This document shows, one piece after another, positions 38,918 to 47,445 of a stretch of 64,000 nucleotides of DNA. The notes below the pieces were generated by a model, which was not told the origin of the DNA, did no database searches, and worked only from the letters and a program-made list of their open reading frames with translations. The stretch spans positions 1,701,413 to 1,765,412 of the forward strand of contig NZ_SGXL01000001.1 in assembly GCF_004216955.1 (NCBI RefSeq), in the 5' to 3' direction. Each line of letters begins with the position of its first letter. The first letter of the stretch is position 1. The stretch comes from Fictibacillus sp. BK138 (GTDB lineage: Bacteria > Bacillota > Bacilli > Bacillales > Fictibacillaceae). The position numbers were made by a program, and so were the translations under genes.

Positions 38918-39038
38918 CGCTCAAAAAACTCAATCTACGCTCAAAATCTTCTACCTGCGCTCAAAAAGTTTATTCTGCGCTCAGATTACATGCTTCTTCG
39001 CTCAAAATAGCTATTCTTCGCTCAGAACAGCTTATTAT
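38918..39038. repeat. Six phased copies of CGCTCARAA, 20-21 bp period
   Basis: Copies start at 38918, 38938, 38958, 38978, 38999 and 39019. Each has CGCTCA followed by AAA, GAT or GAA, about eight variable bases, and usually YCT plus one base before the next CGCTCA. The array lies between the convergent bdbC and yeeI genes, inside the space between their terminators. No coding potential is seen. Confidence 0.85.
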
Positions 39039-39072
39039 CACAGGATTTTAAGTTAATTTAAACTGTAAAAGT

Positions 39073-39123
39073 GAAAAACTGACTCATAAAGGACATATTT
39101 CTTTCCTTTAGAGTCAGTTTCAT
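39073..39123 (-). terminator. Terminator of yeeI
   Basis: Minus-strand AAACTGACTC-AAAGGA pairs with TCCTTTA-GAGTCAGTTT followed by TTC; the stem is long with one small bulge. Confidence 0.8.
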
Positions 39124-39127
39124 CTTA

Positions 39128-39847
39128 TTATTCACCTAAGTCTACATTGTGATAAACTTGCTGAACATCTTCAAGATCTTCTAAAGCGTCGATCAGCTTC
39201 TCAAACTGGACTTGAGAATCTTCAGAAAGTGTAAGATCATTCTGTGCCAGCATTGTAAGCTCTGCAACTGAAAATTCAGTTACGCCATCATTCTTAAACA
39301 CCTCTTGAACAGCATGGAACTGATCAGGTTCTGCATAAACGATAACAGATTCATCTTCTTCAATGACATCCCGTACATCTAGATCAGCTTCCATTAATAA
39401 TTCAAGGACCTCATCAGCTGTTTTGCCTTCAAGTCCGATTACAGCTGTTGCATCAAACATATAAGCCACGGCACCAGAAACTCCCATGTTTCCACCGTTT
39501 TTGTTGAATGCTGAACGTACTTCTGCTACCGTGCGATTAACATTATTAGTGAGGGTATCCACGATAACCATTGAACCGTTGGGACCGAAGCCTTCATAAC
39601 GGAGCTCGTCATAGTTTTCATCTGAGCCACCTTTTGCTTTTTCAATCGCACGGTCAATGATTGTTTTTGGAACACTGTATGTTTTAGCTCGTTCAAGGAC
39701 GACTTTTAAAGACTGATTTGATTCAGGATCAGGCTCACCCTGTTTTGCTGCAACATAAATTTCACGGCCGAATTTTGCATAAATTCTACTCGTATTCGCG
39801 TCTTTTGATGCTTTTTTCTCTTTAATGTTATTCCATTTACGACCCAT
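39128..39847 (-). CDS. yeeI: YebC/PmpR-family protein (YeeI)
   Basis: About 239 residues of the YebC family, starting [20 protein letters not shown], with the hallmark blocks [35 protein letters not shown] and [17 protein letters not shown]. Relatives have been described as DNA-binding regulators, and more recently as translation factors helping ribosomes at proline-rich stretches. Start at ATG 39847 with AGAGAGTG upstream; three in-frame codons earlier is a GTG inside that site. Single gene with its own terminator. Confidence 0.93.
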   Translation of the reverse strand: MGRKWNNIKEKKASKDANTSRIYAKFGREIYVAAKQGEPDPESNQSLKVVLERAKTYSVPKTIIDRAIEKAKGGSDENYDELRYEGFGPNGSMVIVDTLTNNVNRTVAEVRSAFNKNGGNMGVSGAVAYMFDATAVIGLEGKTADEVLELLMEADLDVRDVIEEDESVIVYAEPDQFHAVQEVFKNDGVTEFSVAELTMLAQNDLTLSEDSQVQFEKLIDALEDLEDVQQVYHNVDLGE

Positions 39848-39929
39848 TCTTTTCACTCTCTTTCAACATTGAATCTATAACAGTTATTATACATGAAATG
39901 CACGGGCTGTTACGAGTTTTATAACATAT

Positions 39930-39963
39930 AAAAGCAACTCCTCTACTGAGAAATTGCTTATGC
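39930..39963 (-). terminator. Probable terminator of the two-component operon
   Basis: Minus-strand AAGCAA-T-CTC pairs with GAG-A-TTGCTT, followed by TTTAT; the stem has two mismatches. Confidence 0.55.
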
Positions 39964-39987
39964 AGGTATATAACTGTATAACTGAAT

Positions 39988-40683
39988 TTATTTACTATAT
40001 TTATAGATTCTTTCTGGCCGGCCTACGCCACCGTAAGAAATGTCTGCAGAGACTCTTTGTTCAGAGACTAAGTATTCTAAATACCTTCTAGCGGTTGTGC
40101 GGCTTACTCCGATCATCTGGCCGAGGTCCTCTGCGGTGTAGCCTTTTTTTTCACATGTAAGTATTGATATGACCTTATCTAATGTGATTCGATCAATTCC
40201 TTTAGGCAAGTAAGAGATTTCACTCTCCATCTTTTCTCTTTTTAAGATAGAATCTATTATACTTTGGTTCAGTTCAATTGAAGCAGCTATTTGTTGAATG
40301 GACAATTTAAATTCATGAAATTTTAATAAGGTTTCTTTAAATCTTTGGAAAATAACTGGCTTTACAATATAGTCAAAGATACCATCTTCTATTGCGCTCT
40401 TTAATGTTTCAGCTTCTGTAGCTGCTGTTACCATTATTACTTCGATTCCACGAAATTCGCTCCGGATCCATCGTAATAAGTCCAATCCATTCATATCAGG
40501 AAAATAGATGTCTAAGATGACTAGATCAGGTTTAAGGATCGATATTTGTTCTTTAGCTTCTTCCTCGTTAAGTGCAATACCGCAAACGGAAAAACCATCA
40601 ATCTTTTCTACAAATCTACGGTTAATCTCAGCGATTCGGATGTCGTCTTCAACAATAAATACTTCCCATGAACGCATGATCAT
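39988..40683 (-). CDS. CitT/DcuR-type response regulator
   Basis: 231 residues. The receiver domain has acidic pocket residues VEDD and phospho-acceptor Asp58 (LVILDIYFPDMNG). The C-terminal winged helix-turn-helix (KGYTAEDLGQMIGVSRTTARRYLEYLV) is typical of the CitB/DcuR/CitT subclass controlling carboxylate use. It starts 2 bases after the sensor kinase stop and is co-transcribed. Likely target is the adjacent tctCBA operon. Confidence 0.92.
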   Translation of the reverse strand: MIMRSWEVFIVEDDIRIAEINRRFVEKIDGFSVCGIALNEEEAKEQISILKPDLVILDIYFPDMNGLDLLRWIRSEFRGIEVIMVTAATEAETLKSAIEDGIFDYIVKPVIFQRFKETLLKFHEFKLSIQQIAASIELNQSIIDSILKREKMESEISYLPKGIDRITLDKVISILTCEKKGYTAEDLGQMIGVSRTTARRYLEYLVSEQRVSADISYGGVGRPERIYKYSK

Positions 40684-40685
40684 TG

Positions 40686-42263
40686 TTAACCTCTATTCTT
40701 CGGGATAATAACTGTAAAAAGGGTTGAGTTCACTTTTGTTCTTTCATGAAAAATCTCCCCGTTTAATTGATTCACAGATTGATGAACCAAATATAAACCG
40801 TAACCTCGATCTGTGCCTTTTGTGGAAAATCCCTTTTGGTATAACTTATTAGCGATTGAAGGCGGAATTCCTTCCCCATTATCTTCAACCTCGATTAATA
40901 ATTGGTTTCCCAAATCCGAAAGACATATCTGAACGCCACTATCAATTTCTCTGTTTTTGACAGCAGCATCCATCGCATTATCAACAAGGTTTCCAATAAT
41001 CGTTACGAGCAATTGTCTATCTAATGTTTCAGGAATATCTTTAAACGTACTAGTTGGATCGATTGAAAAAGGAACTTTAAGTTCCATCGAGCGATTAAAC
41101 TTTCCAATAAGCAATCCTCCAATGTAAGGATCAGAGATTCGTTTCATGATGAACTTAGCAAAGCTCTGATGTATATCTGATTCCTTTGATATAATATCGA
41201 GAGCCTCCTGATAGGACTCCAATTGTATTAATCCTGAGATTAAATACAATTTGTTTGAGAATTCATGAGTTTGTGCACGCAAGCCTTCGCTATACCCTTT
41301 TACTTGTGCGAGTTCTTCATTAAGCCTATAAAGTTCGTTTTTGTTTCGAAAAGTAGCTACTGCGCCTACAACTTCTCCTCTATCATCCGTAATAGGAACA
41401 CGGTTTGCAACAACATTGCTGTTTCCGAGCTTCATTTGTTCATCGAACTCACTGCAACCATTTGATATAACGTCTAAAAGTCTAGAGTTTGGAATGGTCA
41501 GTAATATATTGCTGCCTATCAAATCGTCTTTATCTTTCTCCAGCATTTGTAATGCTGTATGATTGGCTATTGTAACATCACCATCACGGTTGATCGCGAT
41601 TACTCCTTCTCTTATAGCTTCAAGAATAGCACTTTTTTCTTTGTACAATAATCCTATTTCTTTTGGTTCTAAACCGTGCGTTACTTTTTTAACTCCTTTT
41701 GCTATTAAAATGGATCCTATAATTCCTAAAAGTAGCGTTAATATTCCAATAAGTAAGATCTTTAATTTATATGGCCAAATAATTTCATTGATACTAGTCG
41801 TCAAAAAACCGACTGAAACGAGTCCGATGATAGTTCCCTCATCATTTATGATTGGCGATTTACCTCTCACTGCTGGTCCAAGTGATCCGGTTGCCTCTGT
41901 AATACTTGGTTCTCCTGCTAAGGCGAATTCATTATCGCCGCCTACCATCTTTTTTCCGATGCGTTCTGGGAGAGGATGAGAATATCGAATTCCATCTTTG
42001 TTACCAACAACGACATACTGCGCTCCTGTTTTCTTCCTTATTTCTTCAGCATAAGGCTGTATCCTTTCAGAAGGATCTTTTTCTTCGAATGCTTCGATAA
42101 CTAATGGATTGCTGCTTACCGTATTTGCTACACTTAGCGCTCTTTGACCGATCTGATCTTTTATCGTATTTTCAAACATCACCTGAAAAAGAAAGGCTAA
42201 GATAACGACAACTAAAAAGATGAGGGAGCAGCTGATGATTATTAACTTTATTTGCAGTTTCAT
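40686..42263 (-). CDS. CitA/DcuS-type sensor histidine kinase
   Basis: 525 residues. Membrane segments at about 5-28 and 165-190 enclose an extracellular PAS-like/Cache domain (with VVGNKDGIRYSHPLP) that binds carboxylates in this family. A cytoplasmic PAS follows (IAINRDGDVTIANHTAL). The H-box is AQTHEFSNKLYLISGLIQ, and the ATPase blocks are NLVDNAMDAA, EDNGEGIPP and GYGLYLV. It sits just downstream of tctA beyond a terminator. Presumed to sense the tricarboxylate imported by TctCBA. Confidence 0.92.
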   Translation of the reverse strand: MKLQIKLIIISCSLIFLVVVILAFLFQVMFENTIKDQIGQRALSVANTVSSNPLVIEAFEEKDPSERIQPYAEEIRKKTGAQYVVVGNKDGIRYSHPLPERIGKKMVGGDNEFALAGEPSITEATGSLGPAVRGKSPIINDEGTIIGLVSVGFLTTSINEIIWPYKLKILLIGILTLLLGIIGSILIAKGVKKVTHGLEPKEIGLLYKEKSAILEAIREGVIAINRDGDVTIANHTALQMLEKDKDDLIGSNILLTIPNSRLLDVISNGCSEFDEQMKLGNSNVVANRVPITDDRGEVVGAVATFRNKNELYRLNEELAQVKGYSEGLRAQTHEFSNKLYLISGLIQLESYQEALDIISKESDIHQSFAKFIMKRISDPYIGGLLIGKFNRSMELKVPFSIDPTSTFKDIPETLDRQLLVTIIGNLVDNAMDAAVKNREIDSGVQICLSDLGNQLLIEVEDNGEGIPPSIANKLYQKGFSTKGTDRGYGLYLVHQSVNQLNGEIFHERTKVNSTLFTVIIPKNRG

Positions 42264-42282
42264 TTATTTCCCCCTGAAAAAT

Positions 42283-42312
42283 AGAAAAGACTTTCTGATT
42301 TAGAAAGTCTTC
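42283..42312 (-). terminator. Terminator of tctCBA
   Basis: Minus-strand AAGACTTTCT / AGAAAGTCTT with a 5-base loop, then TTCTATTTTT. It lies between tctA and the sensor kinase gene. Confidence 0.8.
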
Positions 42313-42327
42313 TCTTTCACTCATGTT

Positions 42328-43854
42328 TTATCCTTCTACATTCACGACTACATTTTTTCCTTTTAACTTGAGCAAGAAAGGGATTAAGATCCACAAGACA
42401 GAACAGACCAGGAAAATGGCTGAGATAGGATTTTGTATAAAAACCATAAAGTCTCCATTTGATGTAGTTAGTGCACGTCTCATATTATTTTCAATCATTG
42501 GTCCTAATACAAGGCCAAGTACAAGAGGTGCGAGCGGATAATCGTTCTTTGCTAATAAATAACCAGCTAATCCAAATCCGATTAGTAGATAAAGATCAAA
42601 CGTTGTTACTTGGACCGCATAAACGCCAAAAACAGATATAGCAATAATAATCGGCAGCAAAAATTTTGGAGGTGTTTCAATGATTTTTGCAAATACTTTA
42701 ACGAGGGGCATATTTAAAACTAAAAGCATCAAATTTCCTATAAACATACTTGCAATGAGTCCCCAAGCTACATCAGGATGATCACTGAACAGTAACGGAC
42801 CTGGCTGCACATTGTACATGATTAGGGCACCCATTAAGATAGCGGTCGTACCGGAACCTGGAATACCAAGAGTCAGCAGCGGTATCATCGCTCCTCCAGA
42901 AGCTGCGTTGTTCGCTGACTCTGGTGCTGCAACTCCAGCAATTGCACCTTTCCCAAATTTTTCGGGAGTTTTGCTTAATTTTTTCTCAGCAATGTAAGAA
43001 AAGAAAGAAGCTAATGTTGCCCCTGCACCAGGAAGTACGCCAATGAAAAAACCTAGAATAGACCCGCGTGCAATAGGTCCTGCACTTTCTTTAAGGTCTG
43101 TTTTAGAGGGAATAACTCTTCCGACTTTTGCAACTCTTTCTTGATCATCTTCTTTATGAAGAATGGTTTTGAAGACCTCACCTAGAGCAAACAATCCCAC
43201 AGCTACTGTTAAAAATTCAAGGCCCCCAAAAAGTACCGGGATTTCATAGGTGAAACGTGCAACACCCGAAACAGCATCGATACCAATTGTAGCGAGAAGC
43301 ATTCCAGTTACTGTCATCATCCACGCTTTTGTGATGGATCCTCCTGCAAGACCGCTTACTGCAGCAAGTCCTAACAGCATTAATGAGAAATACTCTGCTG
43401 GTCCAAATCTCAATGCCATTTCAGAAAGAGGGTTCGCAAGCAGGGCTAACCCAATAACGGAGACAATCCCTGCTGCAAATGATCCGATGGCTGCAATTGA
43501 CAATGCTGATCCTGCACGTCCCTGTTTTGCCATTTGATACCCGTCAAGTGTTGTTACAACAGAAGATGACTCACCAGGTGTATTTAGCAAGATGGACGTG
43601 GTCGAACCCCCATACATCGCCCCATAATAGACCCCTGCCAATAAAATAATTGAACTTGTAGCGGCAGCCGACGGTTCCATTCCGCCGGTTAGAGTTGCCG
43701 TTACTGGTATGAGCAGAGCTACTCCACTCATTGGACCGATACCTGGAAGTACCCCAACTGCCGTTCCGATCAAGACCCCTATAAAAGCAAAGAATAAGTT
43801 TTCGGGTTGAATAGCTGTTTGAAACCCTTGCATTAAAAAATCTATTACGCCCAT
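42328..43854 (-). CDS. tctA: Tripartite tricarboxylate transporter, large permease TctA
   Basis: 508 residues with about 11-12 membrane segments and the TctA signatures GVLPGIGPMSGVALL near residue 35, YGAMYGGSTTSILLNTPGE near 78 and the second-half FFIGVLPGAGATLASF near 275. It forms the transport channel, working with TctB and the binding protein TctC to import citrate or similar carboxylates with sodium. Last gene of the tctCBA operon. Confidence 0.95.
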   Translation of the reverse strand: MGVIDFLMQGFQTAIQPENLFFAFIGVLIGTAVGVLPGIGPMSGVALLIPVTATLTGGMEPSAAATSSIILLAGVYYGAMYGGSTTSILLNTPGESSSVVTTLDGYQMAKQGRAGSALSIAAIGSFAAGIVSVIGLALLANPLSEMALRFGPAEYFSLMLLGLAAVSGLAGGSITKAWMMTVTGMLLATIGIDAVSGVARFTYEIPVLFGGLEFLTVAVGLFALGEVFKTILHKEDDQERVAKVGRVIPSKTDLKESAGPIARGSILGFFIGVLPGAGATLASFFSYIAEKKLSKTPEKFGKGAIAGVAAPESANNAASGGAMIPLLTLGIPGSGTTAILMGALIMYNVQPGPLLFSDHPDVAWGLIASMFIGNLMLLVLNMPLVKVFAKIIETPPKFLLPIIIAISVFGVYAVQVTTFDLYLLIGFGLAGYLLAKNDYPLAPLVLGLVLGPMIENNMRRALTTSNGDFMVFIQNPISAIFLVCSVLWILIPFLLKLKGKNVVVNVEG

Positions 43855-43865
43855 GCTTTTTCCTC

Positions 43866-44327
43866 CTAACTAAACCATATCGGTAATCCAGGCAAAGAGC
43901 CTTTTAACACAACAACGAATAAAAAATAGACACAAAATGAAAAAGTACCTGCAACTAGCGCATTTTTTATCCATCCGCCTTTTTCCATTGTTTGGAATGA
44001 TAGAAATAGAAATATGAATGTACTGATCAGATAACCTATTGTTTCAAGTAAAGAAGCATATAAAATACTCGCTATCAGTATGATCAAAAACCTTTTGATC
44101 ATTAATTTTTCACGATTCTTGTTTTTGTTATGGATTGATTTCAATGACTCCAGAAAAAGTTTTACACTTAATAAAATGAGGATGAGTCCGAGTAAAAACG
44201 GAAAGACATTCGGTCCTACTTCACTTCCATAGGCACTTGTTGCTATATTTCTGCTTTCAAACAGAAAGGCAGCGCCAACTAAAGCAAAAATGACACTAGC
44301 ATATCGGTCAAAACTTCCTGTATTCAT
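43866..44327 (-). CDS. tctB: Tripartite tricarboxylate transporter, small permease TctB
   Basis: 153 residues, four membrane segments, with the usual TctB start (SFDRYASVIFALVGAAFLFESRNI). It lies 11 bases before tctA and 66 bases after tctC, completing the transporter. Sequence conservation in this subunit is low, but position and topology make the call secure. Confidence 0.9.
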   Translation of the reverse strand: MNTGSFDRYASVIFALVGAAFLFESRNIATSAYGSEVGPNVFPFLLGLILILLSVKLFLESLKSIHNKNKNREKLMIKRFLIILIASILYASLLETIGYLISTFIFLFLSFQTMEKGGWIKNALVAGTFSFCVYFLFVVVLKGSLPGLPIWFS

Positions 44328-44393
44328 ATACCAAGCTCCTCTAACAAGTATTAATAAAAATGGAGAAGTAGTTTTACTTCTCCGATCTTCCTC

Positions 44394-45413
44394 CTATTTG
44401 TTCATGCCAAGTGATTTTAATAACTCTTCAACCTGCTTTTCTTGATCTTCAAGAAATGATGTGAACTCTTCTGCATCTTTAAATTCAGCTTCCCAGCCAT
44501 TACGTTCAAGCTCTGTCTGCCACTCTTTGCTATCGTTCAAATCTTTAAGCGTTTTACCCCAGTAATCTTTTGCGCTGTCAGACATTTCTTTCGGACCAAA
44601 GATACCTCTCCATATTGTAAAATCAGCATCGATACCCTCTTCTTTAAAAGTTGGAACATCTGCTAAATCTCCTTTTAATCTCTCCGTAGAAGATATACCA
44701 AGAACTTTTACTTTTCCCGCTTTTAAAAATTCACCTACTGCTGAAGCATCCGTAGCGATGTAGTCTGCATTTCCGCCTAATAAAGCGGCGATCGCTTCCC
44801 CGCCTCCATCATAGGAAACGTACTTGACTGATTTAGGATCGACTCCCGATTTATAAGCTGGCAGCACTGCTACTAAGTGATCCATCGATCCAGGTGCAGA
44901 TCCGCCTGCTGCAGTAACGGATTTAGGATCTTTTTTTACTGCATCCATAAGCTCTTTTAAACTGTTATATTTTGAATCTTCTTTAACTACAATGGCTCCA
45001 AAATCTTTTGTTAGTTGAGCGAGTGGTGTTGTGTTTTTATAACCATAAGGACTGTTTCCTTCTTTCTTAAGGTTATTAATCAAGATTGGAGGTGAATTTA
45101 CATAGAGTTTATAATCATCTTTTTTATGCTGTGTGGCGTATTCGGCTAAATAAACCGCACCTCCGCCACCAGGCTTGTTTTCAACTGTCATGGTTTGGTC
45201 AACCAATTTAGTTTCCCCAAGTACCTTAGTAAGGGATCGTGCAGTTAGATCCCACCCACCTCCAGCACCAGATGGAGCAACAACGGTTATAGATTTTTTA
45301 GGATAATCTGAATCTCCAGCATTATTCCCGCTTGTTCCGGACGTACTGCATGCTGCTAATGAAGGAATAAGAATTCCTGCTAAAAGCCAATTTTTCCAAA
45401 TTACATTCTTCAT
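44394..45413 (-). CDS. tctC: Tripartite tricarboxylate transporter substrate-binding lipoprotein TctC
   Basis: About 339 residues. The lipoprotein signal peptide has lipobox SLAAC (Cys22). The TctC fold shows KSITVVAPSGAGGGWDLTARSL near residue 42, AAGGSAPGSMDHL and the binding-site region ALLGGNADYIATD. Captures the carboxylate outside the membrane for TctAB. The ATG at 45413 follows AGGAGG at 7 bases; an earlier in-frame ATG has no site. A cre-like box lies 16 bases upstream. Confidence 0.94.
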   Translation of the reverse strand: MKNVIWKNWLLAGILIPSLAACSTSGTSGNNAGDSDYPKKSITVVAPSGAGGGWDLTARSLTKVLGETKLVDQTMTVENKPGGGGAVYLAEYATQHKKDDYKLYVNSPPILINNLKKEGNSPYGYKNTTPLAQLTKDFGAIVVKEDSKYNSLKELMDAVKKDPKSVTAAGGSAPGSMDHLVAVLPAYKSGVDPKSVKYVSYDGGGEAIAALLGGNADYIATDASAVGEFLKAGKVKVLGISSTERLKGDLADVPTFKEEGIDADFTIWRGIFGPKEMSDSAKDYWGKTLKDLNDSKEWQTELERNGWEAEFKDAEEFTSFLEDQEKQVEELLKSLGMNK

Positions 45414-45428
45414 ATGTATCCTCCTTTT

Positions 45429-45442
45429 TGGTAGCGCTTTCA
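45429..45442 (-). promoter_or_regulatory. CcpA cre-like operator upstream of tctC
   Basis: TGAAAGCGCTACCA on the minus strand fits the cre consensus TGWAANCGNTNWCA with a single mismatch. Its position between the likely promoter and the tctC start codon suggests carbon catabolite repression of the operon. Confidence 0.65.
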
Positions 45443-45525
45443 TATAACTTTTTTTAATCCTAACACGCTATTTTAAAAAAAGAAGTTTAACTGCATAATG
45501 AGCTTTTTGTTCATAAAGTTCATAG

Positions 45526-45561
45526 ACAAAAAAAGGCCTCCTGCATATAAATCAGGAGCCC
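45526..45561 (-). terminator. Terminator of speD
   Basis: Minus-strand GGGCTCCTG / CAGGAGGCC with a 9-base loop, followed by seven T. Confidence 0.88.
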
Positions 45562-45577
45562 TTACTATACAATCAGA

Positions 45578-46387
45578 CTATTTTTTTATATTTCTTCCGT
45601 AAAAAATTTCATCCATTTCTGATTTAATGCGATCTGAGATTTCCTCAACACTTCTTGAATCTAGTGAGTCTTTTGTGTAGCCGAATAGGTAGTTGTTTAA
45701 ATCAAATTCTTTTAAACGACATTTTGTATGAAAGATATTCTCTTGATAAATATTGGTATCTATCATGTCATACATGTTTTTAATATCTGTTGAAAGATAA
45801 TTTTGTATAGAGTTAATGTCATGATCAATAAATAATTTGTGCCCTTTAATGTCTCTTGTAAAGCCTCGTACCCTGTAATCCATCGTAACGATATCGGTAT
45901 CAAATGAATTGATAAGATGGTTTAAGGCTTTTAAAGGTGATATTTCACCACAAGTGGATACATCAATGTCCGCACGGAATGTACTGATTCCTTCTTCTGG
46001 ATGGAATTCTGGATACGTATGGACTGTAAGGTGGCTTTTGTCCAGTTGCATAACGACTGATTCTGGCATAGCAGTTGCAGAATCATCAAATGAATCTGTT
46101 GGAACCTCGACGACCGGTCCTTCAGAAACAAGGAGTGTAACACTGGCACCTTGGGGAACATAATCTTGTTTTGCCACGTTCAGCACGTGAGCACCTATGG
46201 TATCTGAAACAGTCTGAAGTATATTTGTTAGTCTTTCCGCGTTATATTGTTCATCAATATATTCTATATAAGCTTCCCGCTCTTCCCTTGTTTTTGTATA
46301 ACAAACATCGTACATATTGAAACTTAATGACTTTGTCAGGTTATTGAATCCATGTAAAGTGATGCGTTGATCTGGTGAATTTGTCAT
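45578..46387 (-). CDS. speD: S-adenosylmethionine decarboxylase proenzyme, E. coli-type (long form)
   Basis: 269 residues, the length of the enterobacterial-type SpeD, not the 125-residue SpeH of B. subtilis. The self-cleavage site is the Lys-Ser in [13 protein letters not shown]; Ser118 would become the pyruvoyl group. It makes decarboxylated SAM, the aminopropyl donor for spermidine. Motifs [20 protein letters not shown] and [13 protein letters not shown] match the family. Start ATG has AAGGGGA upstream. Monocistronic. Confidence 0.92.
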   Translation of the reverse strand: MTNSPDQRITLHGFNNLTKSLSFNMYDVCYTKTREEREAYIEYIDEQYNAERLTNILQTVSDTIGAHVLNVAKQDYVPQGASVTLLVSEGPVVEVPTDSFDDSATAMPESVVMQLDKSHLTVHTYPEFHPEEGISTFRADIDVSTCGEISPLKALNHLINSFDTDIVTMDYRVRGFTRDIKGHKLFIDHDINSIQNYLSTDIKNMYDMIDTNIYQENIFHTKCRLKEFDLNNYLFGYTKDSLDSRSVEEISDRIKSEMDEIFYGRNIKK

Positions 46388-46484
46388 ATGATCGATTCCC
46401 CTTATGTATTAAGAATTTAAGAAGTAAATATTTTTATAATACCCATAACCTGTACTTGAAAAACGGTTGATGGTAATACTTAAA

Positions 46485-46524
46485 ATAAAAAGAGGAAAAC
46501 GCTATTCGTTATCCTCTTTGAATA
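46485..46524 (-). terminator. Terminator of the nucleotidyltransferase gene
   Basis: Minus-strand AAAGAGGA-AACG / CGTT-TCCTCTTT followed by TTATTTT. Confidence 0.82.
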
Positions 46525-46530
46525 CGTATG

Positions 46531-47367
46531 TCAGATGACCTTTTTTATTATTTCATCAACCCATGCATCATCTTCTTCTAAAAACAGTTTATTGCAAAGA
46601 CTTGAATGCAACCTCTTAAATTCCGGAATGATTGATGTCATTACAGACAAAATCCGTACGGGATTCCTGTCGCTCTGCCAGCTTTCCAAAAGGGATAGTT
46701 GTGCATGGTCAAAACCGCTTCTTTTCCCTTCATAGTTAGACCACACTCCCATTTGATTTGGGTTTCTGTCTGCTTCCATATCCCATCCAGCTGCAATTGA
46801 CCACCGCATAAAATCAAGAGAGCTCAAGGCGTAATATAATTCTTCTCTTTTTACTCTTCTGTATACTTCATGCATGTGGGCAAAGAATTTACCCCGCCAT
46901 ATTTCAAAATTTTCTTCTGTTAATTGATAGGATAATGTTTGGGACTCCTGAAGGACTCTCTCCACAATTTTATGTGGATCATAGATAATTTTGGTTTCTT
47001 GCTTTAAATACAACGAAGGTCTCAAGTCAGTCTTTTTATAATAAAATGAATCCACTTTAACAAAATCGACATAATGAGCAACTGAATGGGCAGCCCAAGA
47101 GAAATCTTCGTAAAATAGAACCTCTCCCCACCTTCTTGCTCTTTCTTTTTTGTTTTGTCTATACTCTTCAAAGTGTTCATCTTCCACTACAATACGTAGA
47201 TCTAAGTCTGAATATAGATCTTCATTTCCTTTTGCAACAGATCCTCCATAAAAGAACGCTAATACATATGGATCTTCCGTCAGGTCACGAGTGATCGCTT
47301 GATTCATTTTTTCTAATACGGATGGAAGTTTTAAGTCTCTTTCTTCAAATTTAGCACCAAATCCCAC
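46531..47367 (-). CDS. Nucleotidyltransferase-domain protein (aminoglycoside adenylyltransferase-like)
   Basis: 278 residues. The N-terminal nucleotidyltransferase core GGSVAKGNEDLYSDLDLRIV near residue 42 has the GS and DxD metal motif. The helical C-terminal part resembles the AadK/ANT superfamily. Substrate is unknown, so resistance should not be assumed. GTG start at 47367; AAGGAG lies 14 bases upstream, rather far, so the start is not certain. Confidence 0.8.
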   Translation of the reverse strand: MGFGAKFEERDLKLPSVLEKMNQAITRDLTEDPYVLAFFYGGSVAKGNEDLYSDLDLRIVVEDEHFEEYRQNKKERARRWGEVLFYEDFSWAAHSVAHYVDFVKVDSFYYKKTDLRPSLYLKQETKIIYDPHKIVERVLQESQTLSYQLTEENFEIWRGKFFAHMHEVYRRVKREELYYALSSLDFMRWSIAAGWDMEADRNPNQMGVWSNYEGKRSGFDHAQLSLLESWQSDRNPVRILSVMTSIIPEFKRLHSSLCNKLFLEEDDAWVDEIIKKVI

Positions 47368-47445
47368 ACATAAAAAAACATCTCCTTTGTATTGCTAATT
47401 GTATTTCTTAATTTTATATGAATCTTCTTTACTGTTAATAATCCA

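Noticed and set aside
46531-47367. Aminoglycoside resistance gene
   Set aside because: Only the general nucleotidyltransferase core and helical tail are seen; many such proteins have other or unknown substrates.
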